Below are positions 1-6,579 of a stretch of DNA of 64,000 nt, one piece after another. Origin of the DNA: Oscillospiraceae bacterium (GTDB taxonomy: Bacteria > Bacillota > Clostridia > Oscillospirales > Acutalibacteraceae); assembly GCA_015065605.1 (NCBI GenBank), contig SVPZ01000007.1, positions 1 through 64,000 on the forward strand. Direction: 5' to 3'. The notes beneath the pieces were generated by a model. It searched no databases and was not told the origin of the DNA. It worked only from the letters and a program-made list of their open reading frames with translations. Both the position numbers and the translations under genes were made by a program. Numbering within the stretch: position 1 is the first letter of the stretch; every line of letters starts with the position of its first letter.

Positions 1-6
1 AGCATA

Positions 7-540
7 ATGGCTACTAAACAGTTTTTATTTTCAGGCTTTGGCGGTCAGGGTATTCTTTTCTCCGGTAAGTTTATCGCCTATAAAGGACTTATGGATGGTA
101 AACAGGTAAGTTGGCTTCCTTCTTACGGCCCCGAAATGAGAGGCGGTACTGCAAGCTGTAGCGTTATAATAAGTGACGAACCCGTTGGTTCTCCTATCGT
201 TTCCAAGCCCGACGTTCTTATTGCAATGAATCTTCCTTCTCTTGATAAGTATGAGTCAACCGTAGTACCCGGTGGTATGATTTTCCTTGACTCCTCTCTT
301 ATTGAAAGAAAGGTAGAACGTGACGACGTTAAGGTATTCTATATTCCCGCTACCCGTTTAGCAGGTGAAAACGGTATGCCTACACTTGCTAATATGATTA
401 TCGTTGGTAAGGTTTTAAAGGAACTTGACGACTATTCTGCCGAGAGTGTAGATGCGGCTCTTTCTAAAGTTATTTCTGCAAAGAGAGCAGATATGGCTGA
501 TATCAACAGAAAAGCAATGCAAATCGGCGCTGAAAACTAA
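7..540 (+). CDS. 2-oxoacid:ferredoxin oxidoreductase, gamma subunit
   Basis: Gamma subunit of a cytoplasmic multi-subunit 2-oxoacid:ferredoxin oxidoreductase, which oxidatively decarboxylates 2-oxoacids to acyl-CoA and reduces ferredoxin. The 177-residue length fits the family. The N-terminal GFGGQGI (residues 10-16) and the [13 protein letters not shown] segment (about 39-51) are the hallmarks of the POR gamma domain. The ATG shares a base with a TAA at 5-7, so an upstream gene, probably the beta subunit, ends there outside the window. A branched-chain aminotransferase follows after 15 bases; this suggests that branched-chain 2-oxoacids may be substrates, but 2-oxoglutarate or another acid cannot be excluded. 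Confidence 0.88.
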   Translation: MATKQFLFSGFGGQGILFSGKFIAYKGLMDGKQVSWLPSYGPEMRGGTASCSVIISDEPVGSPIVSKPDVLIAMNLPSLDKYESTVVPGGMIFLDSSLIERKVERDDVKVFYIPATRLAGENGMPTLANMIIVGKVLKELDDYSAESVDAALSKVISAKRADMADINRKAMQIGAEN

Positions 541-555
541 TAAAGGAGAATAGGT

Positions 556-1620
556 ATGAATATCTCTATTACTAAAACTACCTGTCCTAAGGAAAAACCC
601 GACAGTAGTGTGCTCGGCTTCGGTAAATACTTTACCGACCATATGTTTATGATGGATTATTCCCGTGAAGAAGGTTGGCACGATGCAAGAATTATTCCTT
701 TTGCTAATCTTTCTCTTCATCCTGCTTCCACCGTGCTTCATTACGGAAGTGAAATTTTTGAAGGCCTTAAGGCTTACCGCAGAGCAGACGGCAAGGTTCA
801 GCTTTTCCGTCCTATTGAAAACATTCGCAGAATGAATAACTCTGCCGAAAGACTTTGCCTTCCTCAGATAGATGAAGACGTTGCTCTTGAAGTGCTTACC
901 GCTTTCGTTAAAATGGAACAGGAATGGACTCCAAGCGCAAATGGAACTTCTCTTTATCTTCGTCCTTTTATGTTCGGTAACGACGAAACTCTCGGTGTTC
1001 ACGCCGTTCACAATGCTACCTTCGTAATTATCGCTTCTCCCGTTGGAAGCTATTATAAAGAGGGCATTAACCCCGTTAAGATTATGATTGAAGATCAGGA
1101 CGTTCGTGCAGTTCGCGGCGGTACAGGCTATGCTAAATGCGGTGGTAACTATGCCGCAAGTAACAGAGCAGGTGAAAGAGCAGAACAGCAGGGCTATTCT
1201 CAGGTACTTTGGCTTGACGGTGTTGAAAGAAAGTATATCGAAGAAGTTGGCGCTATGAACGTTATGTTCAAGATTAACGGCGAAATCGTTACTCCTATGC
1301 TTTCGGGTTCTATTCTCCCCGGTATTACAAGAAAATCCTGCCTTGAGGTTCTTCGTAAAGAAGGCTATAAGGTAAGCGAAAGACTGCTTAGCATTGACGA
1401 GCTTGAAGAGGCTATGGAAAACGGCACTCTTGAAGAGGCTTGGGGTTGCGGAACTGCAGCCGTTGTATCTCCTATCGGTGAACTTTGCTATAAGGGAATT
1501 AAGCATCAGGTCAGCGGCGGCAATATCGGTGAGGTTACACAGCACCTTTACGATACCCTAACAGGTATTCAGTGGGGCAAACTCCCTGATACTTTCGAGT
1601 GGACACTTCCCATTGAATAA
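556..1620 (+). CDS. ilvE: Branched-chain amino acid aminotransferase
   Basis: PLP-dependent transaminase that interconverts leucine, isoleucine or valine and their 2-oxoacids, with 2-oxoglutarate/glutamate as partner. At 354 residues it matches the longer BCAT type. The Schiff-base lysine is K194 in GYAKCGGNYAAS, followed by the E229-E230 VGAMN cofactor segment, and LRPFMFG lies at about 135-141. A GGAG ribosome-binding site precedes the ATG. It lies 15 bases after the oxidoreductase gamma subunit and is closed by a strong terminator, so the two are probably co-transcribed and could run branched-chain amino acid fermentation or, in reverse, reductive synthesis. Confidence 0.93.
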   Translation: MNISITKTTCPKEKPDSSVLGFGKYFTDHMFMMDYSREEGWHDARIIPFANLSLHPASTVLHYGSEIFEGLKAYRRADGKVQLFRPIENIRRMNNSAERLCLPQIDEDVALEVLTAFVKMEQEWTPSANGTSLYLRPFMFGNDETLGVHAVHNATFVIIASPVGSYYKEGINPVKIMIEDQDVRAVRGGTGYAKCGGNYAASNRAGERAEQQGYSQVLWLDGVERKYIEEVGAMNVMFKINGEIVTPMLSGSILPGITRKSCLEVLRKEGYKVSERLLSIDELEEAMENGTLEEAWGCGTAAVVSPIGELCYKGIKHQVSGGNIGEVTQHLYDTLTGIQWGKLPDTFEWTLPIE

Positions 1621-1625
1621 TTTAA

Positions 1626-1654
1626 AAAGAACGCTTTTATAGCGTTCTTTTTTT
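1626..1654 (+). terminator. Rho-independent terminator after ilvE
   Basis: A 10-bp stem (AAAGAACGCT / AGCGTTCTTT) with a 5-base loop is followed by a run of T. It closes the oxidoreductase-ilvE operon. Confidence 0.9.
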
Positions 1655-1677
1655 GTTCCATTTTTGACATCTAATAC

Positions 1678-2016
1678 GGGCGGATGAAGGGCATCCGCCC
1701 CTACAATGTAGCCGTAGAGATTTGTTGGCAATTCGTAGGGGATGGCGTCCCCGACATCCTAACAATCCCTCAGTCACTTTCGTGACAGCTCCCTTTACAC
1801 AAGGGAGCCTTTATTTTGCCCTCCTTGTGCAAAGGAGGGGGGACCGACGTATGTCGGTGGGAGGATTGTTTTCTCTTCGGGCAACCGAGGACGTTTGCCC
1901 CTACAAACGTTGCCGTAGAGATTTGATGGTAATTTGTATATAACGGGCTGATGTGGGCATCAGCCCCTACAACGTCACCGTAGAGATTTGTTGGCAATTC
2001 GTAGGGGATGGCGCTT
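1678..2016. repeat. Three-unit hairpin repeat with compensating stem changes
   Basis: Three related units start at 1678, 1879 and 1945. Each opens with a hairpin beginning GGGC and ending GCCCCTACAA, then runs into nnCCGTAGAGATTTG. The stem arms differ but stay paired: GGGCGGATG/CATCCGCCC (1678-1686/1692-1700), GGGCAA/TTGCCC (1879-1884/1895-1900) and GGGCTGATG/CATCAGCCC (1945-1953/1958-1966). Units 1 and 3 continue with a near-identical GTTGGCAATTCGTAGGGG tract that runs into a second repeat type. No convincing gene lies here; short open frames over the repeats look spurious. Confidence 0.75.
1761..1870. repeat. Palindromic intergenic repeat, copy 1
   Basis: The element is bounded by the inverted repeat AACAATCC / GGATTGTT. 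Inside are internal hairpins: GTCACTTTCGTGAC, GCTCCCTTTACACAAGGGAGC, CCCTCCTTGTGCAAAGGAGGG and CCGACGTATGTCGG. Two further copies lie at 2028 and 2850. The size and self-complementarity resemble MITE/REP-like intergenic elements of clostridial genomes. No open frame is supported. Confidence 0.75.
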
Positions 2017-2027
2017 GCCGACATCCT

Positions 2028-2106
2028 AACAATCCCTCAGTCACTTTCGTGACAGCTCCCTTTACACAAAGGAGCCTTTATTTTGCCCTCCTTTACAAAG
2101 AGGGCT
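2028..2106. repeat. Palindromic intergenic repeat, copy 2 (truncated)
   Basis: This repeats AACAATCCCTCAGTCACTTT and the GCTCCCTTTACAC hairpin region almost exactly as in the copy at 1761. It loses similarity after GCCCTCCTTTACAAAGAGGGC and lacks the right-hand GGATTGTT end. It is fused to the third hairpin unit on its left, as copy 1 is to the first unit. Confidence 0.7.
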
Positions 2107-2126
2107 TTGATTTTCCGCTTTTTTTC

Positions 2127-2155
2127 TTTACTTTTATATTTGATTATGGTACAAT
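2127..2155 (+). promoter_or_regulatory. Promoter of the small RNA candidate
   Basis: TTTACT (2127-2132) and TACAAT (2150-2155) are separated by 17 bases. Transcription would begin at about 2160, exactly where the long stem of the downstream structured RNA begins. Confidence 0.6.
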
Positions 2156-2159
2156 ATGT

Positions 2160-2311
2160 TTGCGACATCAACTGAATAATTGCATCCTCAGAGAGAAAGA
2201 TACCTTGGTAAAAGGTGTTTTCCTCTGTCTCTCTGTGGGATAATTCGGTTGATGTCGCAATTAACCGAGGACAAACACTTTTTCGGCGTACTCTTCGGAG
2301 TGCGCTTTTTT
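2160..2311 (+). ncRNA. Structured small RNA candidate, 6S-like shape
   Basis: A 13-bp perfect closing stem, TTGCGACATCAAC (2160-2172) with GTTGATGTCGCAA (2248-2260), encloses a large internal bubble (2173-2188 opposite 2236-2247). A second stem follows, CAGAGAGA/TCTCTCTG (2189-2196/2228-2235), and an apical ACCTT/AAGGT hairpin. A promoter sits immediately upstream and a terminator ends the unit at 2311, giving a transcript of about 150 nt. One long hairpin with a central bubble is the architecture of 6S RNA, but it is shorter than typical 6S and no conserved 6S sequence was recognised, so the identity is inference. It could instead be a leader RNA of the lipoprotein gene at 2331. Confidence 0.55.
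2286..2311 (+). terminator. Terminator of the small RNA candidate
   Basis: GCGTACTC, a TTCG tetraloop and GAGTGCGC form an 8-bp stem with one G-U pair, followed by six T. It lies 20 bases before the start of the lipoprotein gene. Confidence 0.85.
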
Positions 2312-2330
2312 GTTTTAATAGGGGTATATT

Positions 2331-2747
2331 ATGAAAAAAATCATAAGTGTGATTATATTCGTTGTCATGGTGATATCATTGAGCGCCTGTCAGATAGAAT
2401 ATACTCATGGAGTGTATGAAATATTGATAAGGTCGCGATGTATTGAGAATAATAAAGTTGGCAATGAATGGATTGAGAAATTCAAATGCGATGGTACAAT
2501 AATTGAAAGCGGAGATAGGATTACTGCACCGCTTGGTTCAAAAGTCCGAGTGGATGGTATTTTCATTGAGCGTGATAAATATTCAGATAAAGGAAATTCT
2601 TTTACAAACATTATTTTAGAAGACGGTGAAATAAAAACTTTTTATGTTGAAGTTGTTGAGCGTAAAGGCTCATATGCAGGAAATAAGGCAATATGGGAAG
2701 TAGAAGTAGAAGTAAAACTGATTAAGAAAAAGCGAATAAGGAATTAA
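2331..2747 (+). CDS. Small predicted lipoprotein, unknown function
   Basis: Protein of 138 residues with a lipoprotein signal: MKK, a hydrophobic core and the lipobox LSAC with Cys20. The mature part is hydrophilic, with the charged tail EVEVEVKLIKKKRIRN, and should be anchored on the outer face of the membrane. AGGGGT is the ribosome-binding site, and a terminator directly follows the stop. Codon use is more A-rich than in the housekeeping genes. No family was recognised. It stands alone between a small RNA candidate and intergenic repeats, which suggests an accessory gene. Confidence 0.7.
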   Translation: MKKIISVIIFVVMVISLSACQIEYTHGVYEILIRSRCIENNKVGNEWIEKFKCDGTIIESGDRITAPLGSKVRVDGIFIERDKYSDKGNSFTNIILEDGEIKTFYVEVVERKGSYAGNKAIWEVEVEVKLIKKKRIRN

Positions 2748-2750
2748 GTG

Positions 2751-2779
2751 AAAAACGGACTCGGCAGAGTCCGTTTTTT
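2751..2779 (+). terminator. Terminator after the small lipoprotein
   Basis: AAAAACGGACTC / GAGTCCGTTTTTT with a 4-base loop form a 12-bp stem ending in a T tract. Confidence 0.9.
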
Positions 2780-2849
2780 AGGGTGCAGGGAAAAGAAATA
2801 GTCGGATGAGGTGTAGTTATTGTTGCACAGGGAGAATTGTGTAAATCAT

Positions 2850-2952
2850 AACAATCCCTCAGTCACTTTCGTGACAGCTCCCTTTACACAAGGGAGCCTT
2901 TATTTTGCCCTCCTTGTGCAAAGGAGGGGGGACCGCGTATGCGGTGGATGAT
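2850..2952. repeat. Palindromic intergenic repeat, copy 3
   Basis: Begins AACAATCCCTCAGTCACTTT and follows copy 1 through GCAAAGGAGGGGGGACCG. The last hairpin is shortened from CCGACGTATGTCGG to CCGCGTATGCGG, so the arms changed together. The right end reads GTGGATGATG instead of GGATTGTT. It lies just left of a CCTAGAC heptamer array. Confidence 0.7.
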
Positions 2953-2958
2953 GTGTAG

Positions 2959-2991
2959 CCCTAGCTCCTAAATCCTAGACCCTAGATCCTA
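2959..2991. repeat. CCTAGAC-type heptamer array, left copy
   Basis: About five consecutive 7-bp units: CCTAGCT, CCTAAAT, CCTAGAC, CCTAGAT, CCTATTC. The first units resemble the start of the longer array at 4791-4858, in the same orientation. The two arrays bracket the solitary VapE gene and its putative origin. Confidence 0.7.
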
Positions 2992-3018
2992 TTCTCGACA
3001 TCCCGTTTTTTGCGTATA

Positions 3019-3211
3019 TGTAAACAATGTAAACATAAAAACGTTACTTTGTATATTTATTTTTTTAATATAAAAAATATAATATTTTTTTAAAAATAAA
3101 TCTTTTATAGAAATGTTGTTTACATTGTTTACATTTGGGCTAAAAGCCTTTATTTATAAGGGTTTTGATGTAAACAACGATGTAAACAATATGTAAACAT
3201 TCGTGTAAACA
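3019..3211. other. Putative iteron replication origin
   Basis: Eight copies of the octamer TGTAAACA or its complement occur within 193 bases. Two direct copies lie at 3019 and 3028 (9-bp pitch), two inverted copies at 3117 and 3126 (same pitch), and four direct copies at 3169, 3181, 3192 and 3204 (pitch 12, 11, 12, about one helical turn). Between the first two groups is an almost pure A+T stretch (about 3051-3113). The cluster ends 15 bases from the stop of the VapE-type helicase gene. Staphylococcal pathogenicity island origins have iterons on both sides of a roughly 80-bp A+T-rich region next to rep; the match is by architecture only. Confidence 0.65.
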
Positions 3212-3225
3212 ATGTAGTAAAATAG

Positions 3226-4728
3226 TTATTGTTTTAATACCCAACCTCTGCTTCTGCCATAGTTTTCAATGTAAATAGTGCTGTTACTCCTCTCCCATCC
3301 GTCCATTTGTTGCATTATTAGTCCTATTTCGGTGCTGTCTTTTCGGGTGGGGTGGGTGTATTTTTCTTTTAGCGCGTTTTCCCAAATGGAAAGTACGCAG
3401 ACTCTTGATTTGCTCTCTAAATATTCTCTGATTAAATCAATTCTATAGTCCATCTCTGTTGCCTCTTCCTGTTTTTCTTTAATGACGGAAATTAACTTTC
3501 TGTCAGGTGTGGGGGAGAGGGCGCCTATCTGATAAAGGGCGTAGGCTTCTGCCCAACACTGCTTTATGTAGTGCTTTATGAATTTTTCGTTATCGTAAAT
3601 TTCTTCGCCCGTGCAGTTTACCGTTACGGGTAAAAATCTTCGGTTACCCGTTTTGTCGGTTAAGAATTGCTGACGGTTGGTAGTGCCTATAAATATGCAC
3701 GACCTTTTGTAGTCCTGCGCTCTCTTTTCATAGGGACGCCTATAGTAGTCGCTCTGCCTTGTTAAATAGGATTTTACCGCTTCCACTTCCTTTGATTTTG
3801 TAACAGCGATAAGTTCCCCAAGTTCGCATATCCATTTACCCCTTATGGCTTCAAGTCCGTCTTTGCCTTCAATGGAAAAAACCTCGCTGTAGTATTCTTC
3901 TTCGAGGGCCAGCCAACGAACAACGGTACTTTTGCCTTCGCCCTGTTTACCTATTAGTACGGGGGTAGAGTCAAACTTACAGGCAGGCTCAAACACTCGG
4001 TGTATTCCACCTGCAAAGATAAGACGGGATACTTCGCTGACGTAGTCGCTTTTTTCACACTTTAAAATATCGCTTAAAAAGTTTTTTATACGTTCCTTTC
4101 CGTCCCACGTTATACTTTCAATAATTAGTTCAAGTGGATTATATTTTCTCGTAAGCGCAATATTTAATATGGCGTTATCACACATAGCGGTGTTGTAAAT
4201 TCCGTAAACGCGTGAAATATAACCGTAGGCAAGGCTGTCGTCGGCGTCAGTCCATAATCTATCCTTTCCGTCTTCCCGTTTTGTTACGGCATTTAACAGG
4301 GTGTTATAACGCAAATCTTCAAAATGTGGGTCGTTTTCCACTATGTCCTCAAAGTTAGGCAAGGTGGTGGCAACCGAATTATCTTCACGTCTTATCAGGT
4401 CAAAACCGTAATCGATATACTCACGAAGACTGATTTTTTCTTCCTCCTTTCTTGATTTTTCCAAAGCGCTGATTAAACTTTCGGCTTTTCCTTTACAGCC
4501 GAGCAGTTTTGCTCTGTCCTTGATTTCTTCAATTAATTTTGCTTTTAAATATTCGTCCTTTTTTGATAGAACGAAAGAAAGAAAGTCCTCGCTTAATAAC
4601 TGACTTTCGGTTAGTTCGTGAACCTTTAAATTATTAATAATATCATATCCTTTCTTTTTAAAATAGAACAGCACGAACAACTGTTCTACTATTATTATAA
4701 CATCGCAACTTGCGACATTCACCGACAT
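3226..4728 (-). CDS. VapE-family primase/helicase-like protein
   Basis: Virulence-associated E family protein, a superfamily 3-like replicative ATPase of phages, satellites and genomic islands. Numbering from the first ATG (500 residues), the Walker A loop GKQGEGKST lies at 260-268, an acidic CELGEL segment at 301-306, the polar GTTN sensor at 348-351 and the GNRRFLPV arginine segment at 361-368. The first ATG is doubtful: an extended -10 box lies inside its first codons, and a ribosome-binding site AGAAAGGA sits just before an ATT codon at 4641, so translation may start there (about 471 residues). No integrase, capsid or other phage gene is adjacent. An iteron cluster abuts its stop codon, suggesting that it is the initiator of a minimal replicon. 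Confidence 0.8.
   Translation of the reverse strand: MSVNVASCDVIIIVEQLFVLFYFKKKGYDIINNLKVHELTESQLLSEDFLSFVLSKKDEYLKAKLIEEIKDRAKLLGCKGKAESLISALEKSRKEEEKISLREYIDYGFDLIRREDNSVATTLPNFEDIVENDPHFEDLRYNTLLNAVTKREDGKDRLWTDADDSLAYGYISRVYGIYNTAMCDNAILNIALTRKYNPLELIIESITWDGKERIKNFLSDILKCEKSDYVSEVSRLIFAGGIHRVFEPACKFDSTPVLIGKQGEGKSTVVRWLALEEEYYSEVFSIEGKDGLEAIRGKWICELGELIAVTKSKEVEAVKSYLTRQSDYYRRPYEKRAQDYKRSCIFIGTTNRQQFLTDKTGNRRFLPVTVNCTGEEIYDNEKFIKHYIKQCWAEAYALYQIGALSPTPDRKLISVIKEKQEEATEMDYRIDLIREYLESKSRVCVLSIWENALKEKYTHPTRKDSTEIGLIMQQMDGWERSNSTIYIENYGRSRGWVLKQ
4665..4715 (-). promoter_or_regulatory. VapE promoter with two palindromic operators
   Basis: Read on the minus strand, TGTTATAAT gives an extended -10 element (TATAAT at 4694-4699) with a poor -35. 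A perfect palindrome TCGCAAcTTGCGA (4703-4715) lies in the spacer. A second inverted repeat, AGAACAG (4665-4671) with CTGTTCT (4681-4687), falls at the expected transcript start. The arrangement suggests repression, either by the encoded protein or by a host or helper factor. Confidence 0.55.
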
Positions 4729-4790
4729 CTTTTGATTTTTATAAAAAATTTTTGAAAATTTTTTATAAAAATAGGGGATAGGGGTTAGGA

Positions 4791-4858
4791 CCCTAGCTCC
4801 TAGACCCTAGACCCTAGAACCTAGACCCTAGACCCTAGAACCTAGCTCCTAGACCCTA
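4791..4858. repeat. CCTAGAC-type heptamer array, right copy
   Basis: About ten tandem 7-bp units from 4792: CCTAGCT, CCTAGAC twice, CCTAGAA, CCTAGAC twice, CCTAGAA, CCTAGCT, CCTAGAC, CCTATAC. It has the same orientation as the left array. A short GGGGATAGGGG tract at 4774-4784 precedes it. Confidence 0.8.
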
Positions 4859-4871
4859 TACAAAAAAACTA

Positions 4872-4900
4872 TTGACAAAACACACGACGGGTGCTATAAT
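4872..4900 (+). promoter_or_regulatory. Promoter of the T-box operon
   Basis: TTGACA (4872-4877) and TATAAT (4895-4900) with a 17-base spacer are a perfect consensus. It drives the T-box leader and the three-gene operon at 5194-9887. Confidence 0.9.
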
Positions 4901-4924
4901 TATTAAAAATTTTTAAATGCTATG

Positions 4925-5169
4925 AAGGAATTATTCTTTATTTAGGCTAGTTTCAGAGAATTGACGGATGGTGCGAGTCAATACGGCGAAATAAAGTAAG
5001 TCTCGTTCCGGAGCAGAGCCACCCAAACTAAGTAAGTGGCTACGGCGTGTCCCGTTATCAAGGCAAAAGGCTTGTTTGAGCCTTACAGAGTGACCGTTTT
5101 ATACGGTAATTAGGGTGGTACCGCGAATTTTTTTCGTCCCTGAAACTAATATAGTTTCAGGGACTTTTT
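4925..5169 (+). promoter_or_regulatory. T-box leader, probably leucine-specific
   Basis: The T-box sequence AGGGTGGTACCGCG is at 5112-5125. It is followed by a terminator, GTCCCTGAAACT/AGTTTCAGGGAC (5136-5147/5153-5164), and five T. Stem I is closed by GGAA/TTCC and CTTTATTT/AAATAAAG (4936-4943/4989-4996). The internal loop on the 3' side, TAAGTCTCG, places CTC (5002-5004) as the likely specifier codon, followed by a purine. CUC reads leucine, which fits the LeuA-like first gene. T-boxes bind tRNA; uncharged tRNA disrupts the terminator so that the operon is expressed on amino acid shortage. Confidence 0.9.
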
Positions 5170-5193
5170 AACTTTAGAAAGGAAGTACTTATT

Positions 5194-6576
5194 ATGAGAA
5201 AAATCTCTATCGCCGACACGACACTTTTAAACGAAGAGGCAAGTTTTAGTTTTAAGGAGAAAATTGAGATAGCAAGACAACTTGAAAATCTTAACGTTGA
5301 CGTTATTGAGTTACCTGCTATTATTAATACACGAACCGATATTCTTCTTGTTAAAACACTATCTTCTTTTGTTAAAAACAGTGTTATTTCCGTAAACGGC
5401 GGTATGACTAAAGAGAGCATTGATAATGCGGCTGTTTCTTTATCAACTGCTAATAAAGCAAGAATAAGAATAGAACTTCCTGTATCTCCCGTTGGTATGG
5501 AATATGTTTGTCATAAAAAGCCCGATAAAATGCTTTTGTTTATTGAACAACTTATTTCTCTTGCAAAGGAAAAGGTAGAAGACGTAGAGTTCTGCGCTAT
5601 TGACGCTACAAGAGCCGAAGGGGATTTTCTTCAAAAGGCAATTGACGTAGCGGTAAATAGCGGTGCAACGGCAGTTTCTCTTTATGACAGTGCCGCCGAA
5701 ACTATGCTTCCCGATGAATTTGCCGATTTTGCCGCAAACGTTTGCGAAAACTCTGATATAGACGTTGGAGTTTATTGCAACAATAAAAACGGTATGGCTA
5801 TTGCCTGTGCTTCAATGGCGGTTAAAAAGGGAGTAGTTGCCGTTAAAACTGCAGTTGGTACTAACGCAGTTCCTCTTGAACTTTTTGCGGAAATGATTAA
5901 AAACTGCGGTGAGTCCTTTGGATTTTCATCCTCTATTAAATACACTCAGCTTAACCGCATAGTTAAGCAAATTAATTGGATTAACGAAAATACCAAAAAC
6001 GGTAAAAATAACGTTTTAGCCGTTGAAAATAACGATAACAACCTAGATATGGATGCTTCTTTCGATAAAGAAAGCGTTATGACTGCAGTATTAAAACTCG
6101 GTTACGACCTTTCCGAAGAGGATAGCGCAAAGGTTTACGAGGAATTTTTAAGGGTTGCCGATAAAAAGCGCGTAGGCTCAAAGGAACTTGAGGCTATTGT
6201 TGCCAGTGTTGCTTTGCAGGTTCCCGCTACCTATAAGCTTATAAACTATATTGTTAATAACGGAAATATTATTTCTTCATCCGCTCAGATTACTTTGGAA
6301 AAAGACGGCGAACAAATTCAGGGAATTGCTATAGGCGACGGCCCTGTTGACGCCGCATTCAGAGCAATTGAACAGATTATAGGCACACACTTTGAACTTG
6401 ACGATTTCCAGATTCAGTCTGTTACCGAGGGTAAGGAAGCAATGGGTAGCGCTCTTGTAAAACTCAGAGCAAACGGAAAACTTTATAGCGGTAACGGAAT
6501 TTCTACCGATATTATCGGTGCAAGTATGAGAGCGTTTTTGAGCGCTGTAAATAAAATCGTTTACGAGGAGGCGTAA
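5194..6576 (+). CDS. 2-isopropylmalate synthase-like protein lacking catalytic ligands
   Basis: Homologue of LeuA (460 residues): an HMGL-like TIM barrel (about 1-270), a linker, and a C-terminal LeuA allosteric domain (about 335-455) with DGPVDAAFRAIE and a GSALVKL stretch. The barrel has lost the active site of the family. The DTTLRDGEQ motif reads DTTLLNEEA (8-16), so the catalytic Arg is Leu12 and the metal-binding Asp is Asn13. The metal-binding HxHND motif reads YCNNK (194-198). Condensation of acetyl-CoA with a 2-oxoacid therefore looks impossible by the usual mechanism. The intact regulatory domain and leucine-type T-box suggest a sensor or regulatory partner, or an altered reaction. 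It heads an operon with a fused isomerase/acyl-CoA synthetase. Confidence 0.82.
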   Translation: MRKISIADTTLLNEEASFSFKEKIEIARQLENLNVDVIELPAIINTRTDILLVKTLSSFVKNSVISVNGGMTKESIDNAAVSLSTANKARIRIELPVSPVGMEYVCHKKPDKMLLFIEQLISLAKEKVEDVEFCAIDATRAEGDFLQKAIDVAVNSGATAVSLYDSAAETMLPDEFADFAANVCENSDIDVGVYCNNKNGMAIACASMAVKKGVVAVKTAVGTNAVPLELFAEMIKNCGESFGFSSSIKYTQLNRIVKQINWINENTKNGKNNVLAVENNDNNLDMDASFDKESVMTAVLKLGYDLSEEDSAKVYEEFLRVADKKRVGSKELEAIVASVALQVPATYKLINYIVNNGNIISSSAQITLEKDGEQIQGIAIGDGPVDAAFRAIEQIIGTHFELDDFQIQSVTEGKEAMGSALVKLRANGKLYSGNGISTDIIGASMRAFLSAVNKIVYEEA

Positions 6577-6579
6577 CCT

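Noticed and set aside
1722..2243. Several overlapping open frames of 70-96 codons in the repeat region
   Set aside because: They translate the hairpin repeats themselves, have no consistent ribosome-binding sites and run through the palindromes; best read as repeat DNA.
4771..4858. CRISPR array from the CCTAGAC repeats
   Set aside because: Units are only 7 bp and directly adjacent without spacers, and no cas genes lie nearby.
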